Assembly: GCA_023142805.1 (NCBI GenBank)
Contig: JAGLIU010000164.1
Span: forward strand, 1 to 6,129
Reading direction: 5' to 3'
DNA length: 6,129 bases
From: Candidatus Omnitrophota bacterium
Lineage (GTDB): Bacteria > Omnitrophota > Gorgyraeia > Tantalellales > Tantalellaceae
Part shown: positions 6,011 through 6,129 of the stretch, one piece after another
How positions within the stretch are numbered: position 1 is the stretch's first letter
How the letters are laid out: every line of letters starts with the position of its first letter
Made by a program: the position numbers and the translations under genes
Notes under the pieces: generated by a model
What the model was told of the DNA's origin: nothing
The model's input: the letters and a program-made list of their open reading frames with translations, nothing else
Databases searched by the model: none

Positions 6011-6129
6011 TCCATGTTTTGTGGTAATAACTTTCAGTTTGGTTATGACTATAATTCCATTATAGAATAACTGGATCTAATCCGGAAAACACTCGAAATT
6101 ATAATTTTGGTGAAATATTTTACTTAATT
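6011..6129. other. Downstream non-coding tail without a clear terminator
   Basis: No gene is visible. A perfect inverted repeat CTATAAT (6049-6055) / ATTATAG (6059-6065) has a 3-nt spacer, and CTGGAT (6071-6076) pairs with ATCCGG (6080-6085) using one G-T pair around CTA. Neither is followed by a T-run, so neither is a convincing terminator. TATAAT also occurs at 6050-6055 and 6100-6105 without a good -35 partner. The operon may therefore end here by a non-intrinsic route or continue past the window. Confidence 0.4.

Overview
The window is a compact, AT-leaning bacterial segment holding a single plus-strand run of four genes (439-6010), preceded by about 430 bases of non-coding, hairpin-rich DNA and followed by 119 bases with no confident gene. 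The host cannot be fixed from this sequence. The base composition, the absence of recognisable household genes and the short GGGAC...GTCCC palindromic element would suit an uncultivated, non-sporulating Gram-negative-type lineage such as Omnitrophota, but that is a weak inference.

Layout: positions 1-26 are a perfect palindrome ending in a T-run, almost certainly the terminator of a gene lying left of the window. Positions 27-173 have no convincing gene but contain nested inverted repeats, including a 7-bp stem closed by a GAGA tetraloop. Positions 174-255 are a self-complementary, terminator-like palindromic element. A sigma70-type promoter (TAGACT, 17 bp, TATAAT) at 376-404 stands just before the first gene. 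Then come (1) a radical SAM protein of the spore photoproduct lyase (SPL) superfamily, 461 aa; (2) a DUF1704/'QEGLA'/MATCAP-type HExxxH metallopeptidase-like protein, 366 aa; (3) an ATP-grasp ligase, 480 aa; (4) a second, very different ATP-grasp-like ligase, 525 aa. Gaps are 5 nt, 63 nt and a 4-nt ATGA overlap, so one transcript is likely.

How the genes may work together (inference): two ATP-grasp enzymes are expected to form amide or peptide-like bonds by acyl-phosphate chemistry, the DUF1704 protein could cleave a C-terminal or isopeptide bond, and the radical SAM enzyme could carry out a radical modification. The SPL-like protein has the CxxxCxxC cluster but a Glu where Bacillus SplB has its hydrogen-donating Cys141, and no DNA repair gene is nearby, so repair of spore photoproduct is not its likely job. 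The pairing of an ATP-grasp ligase with a MATCAP-like peptidase recalls the eukaryotic tubulin tyrosination/detyrosination cycle (TTL ligase, MATCAP peptidase). The cassette is the candidate undescribed system: a small-peptide pathway or a reversible protein-tagging pathway. No precursor peptide gene was recognised, and the substrate is unknown.
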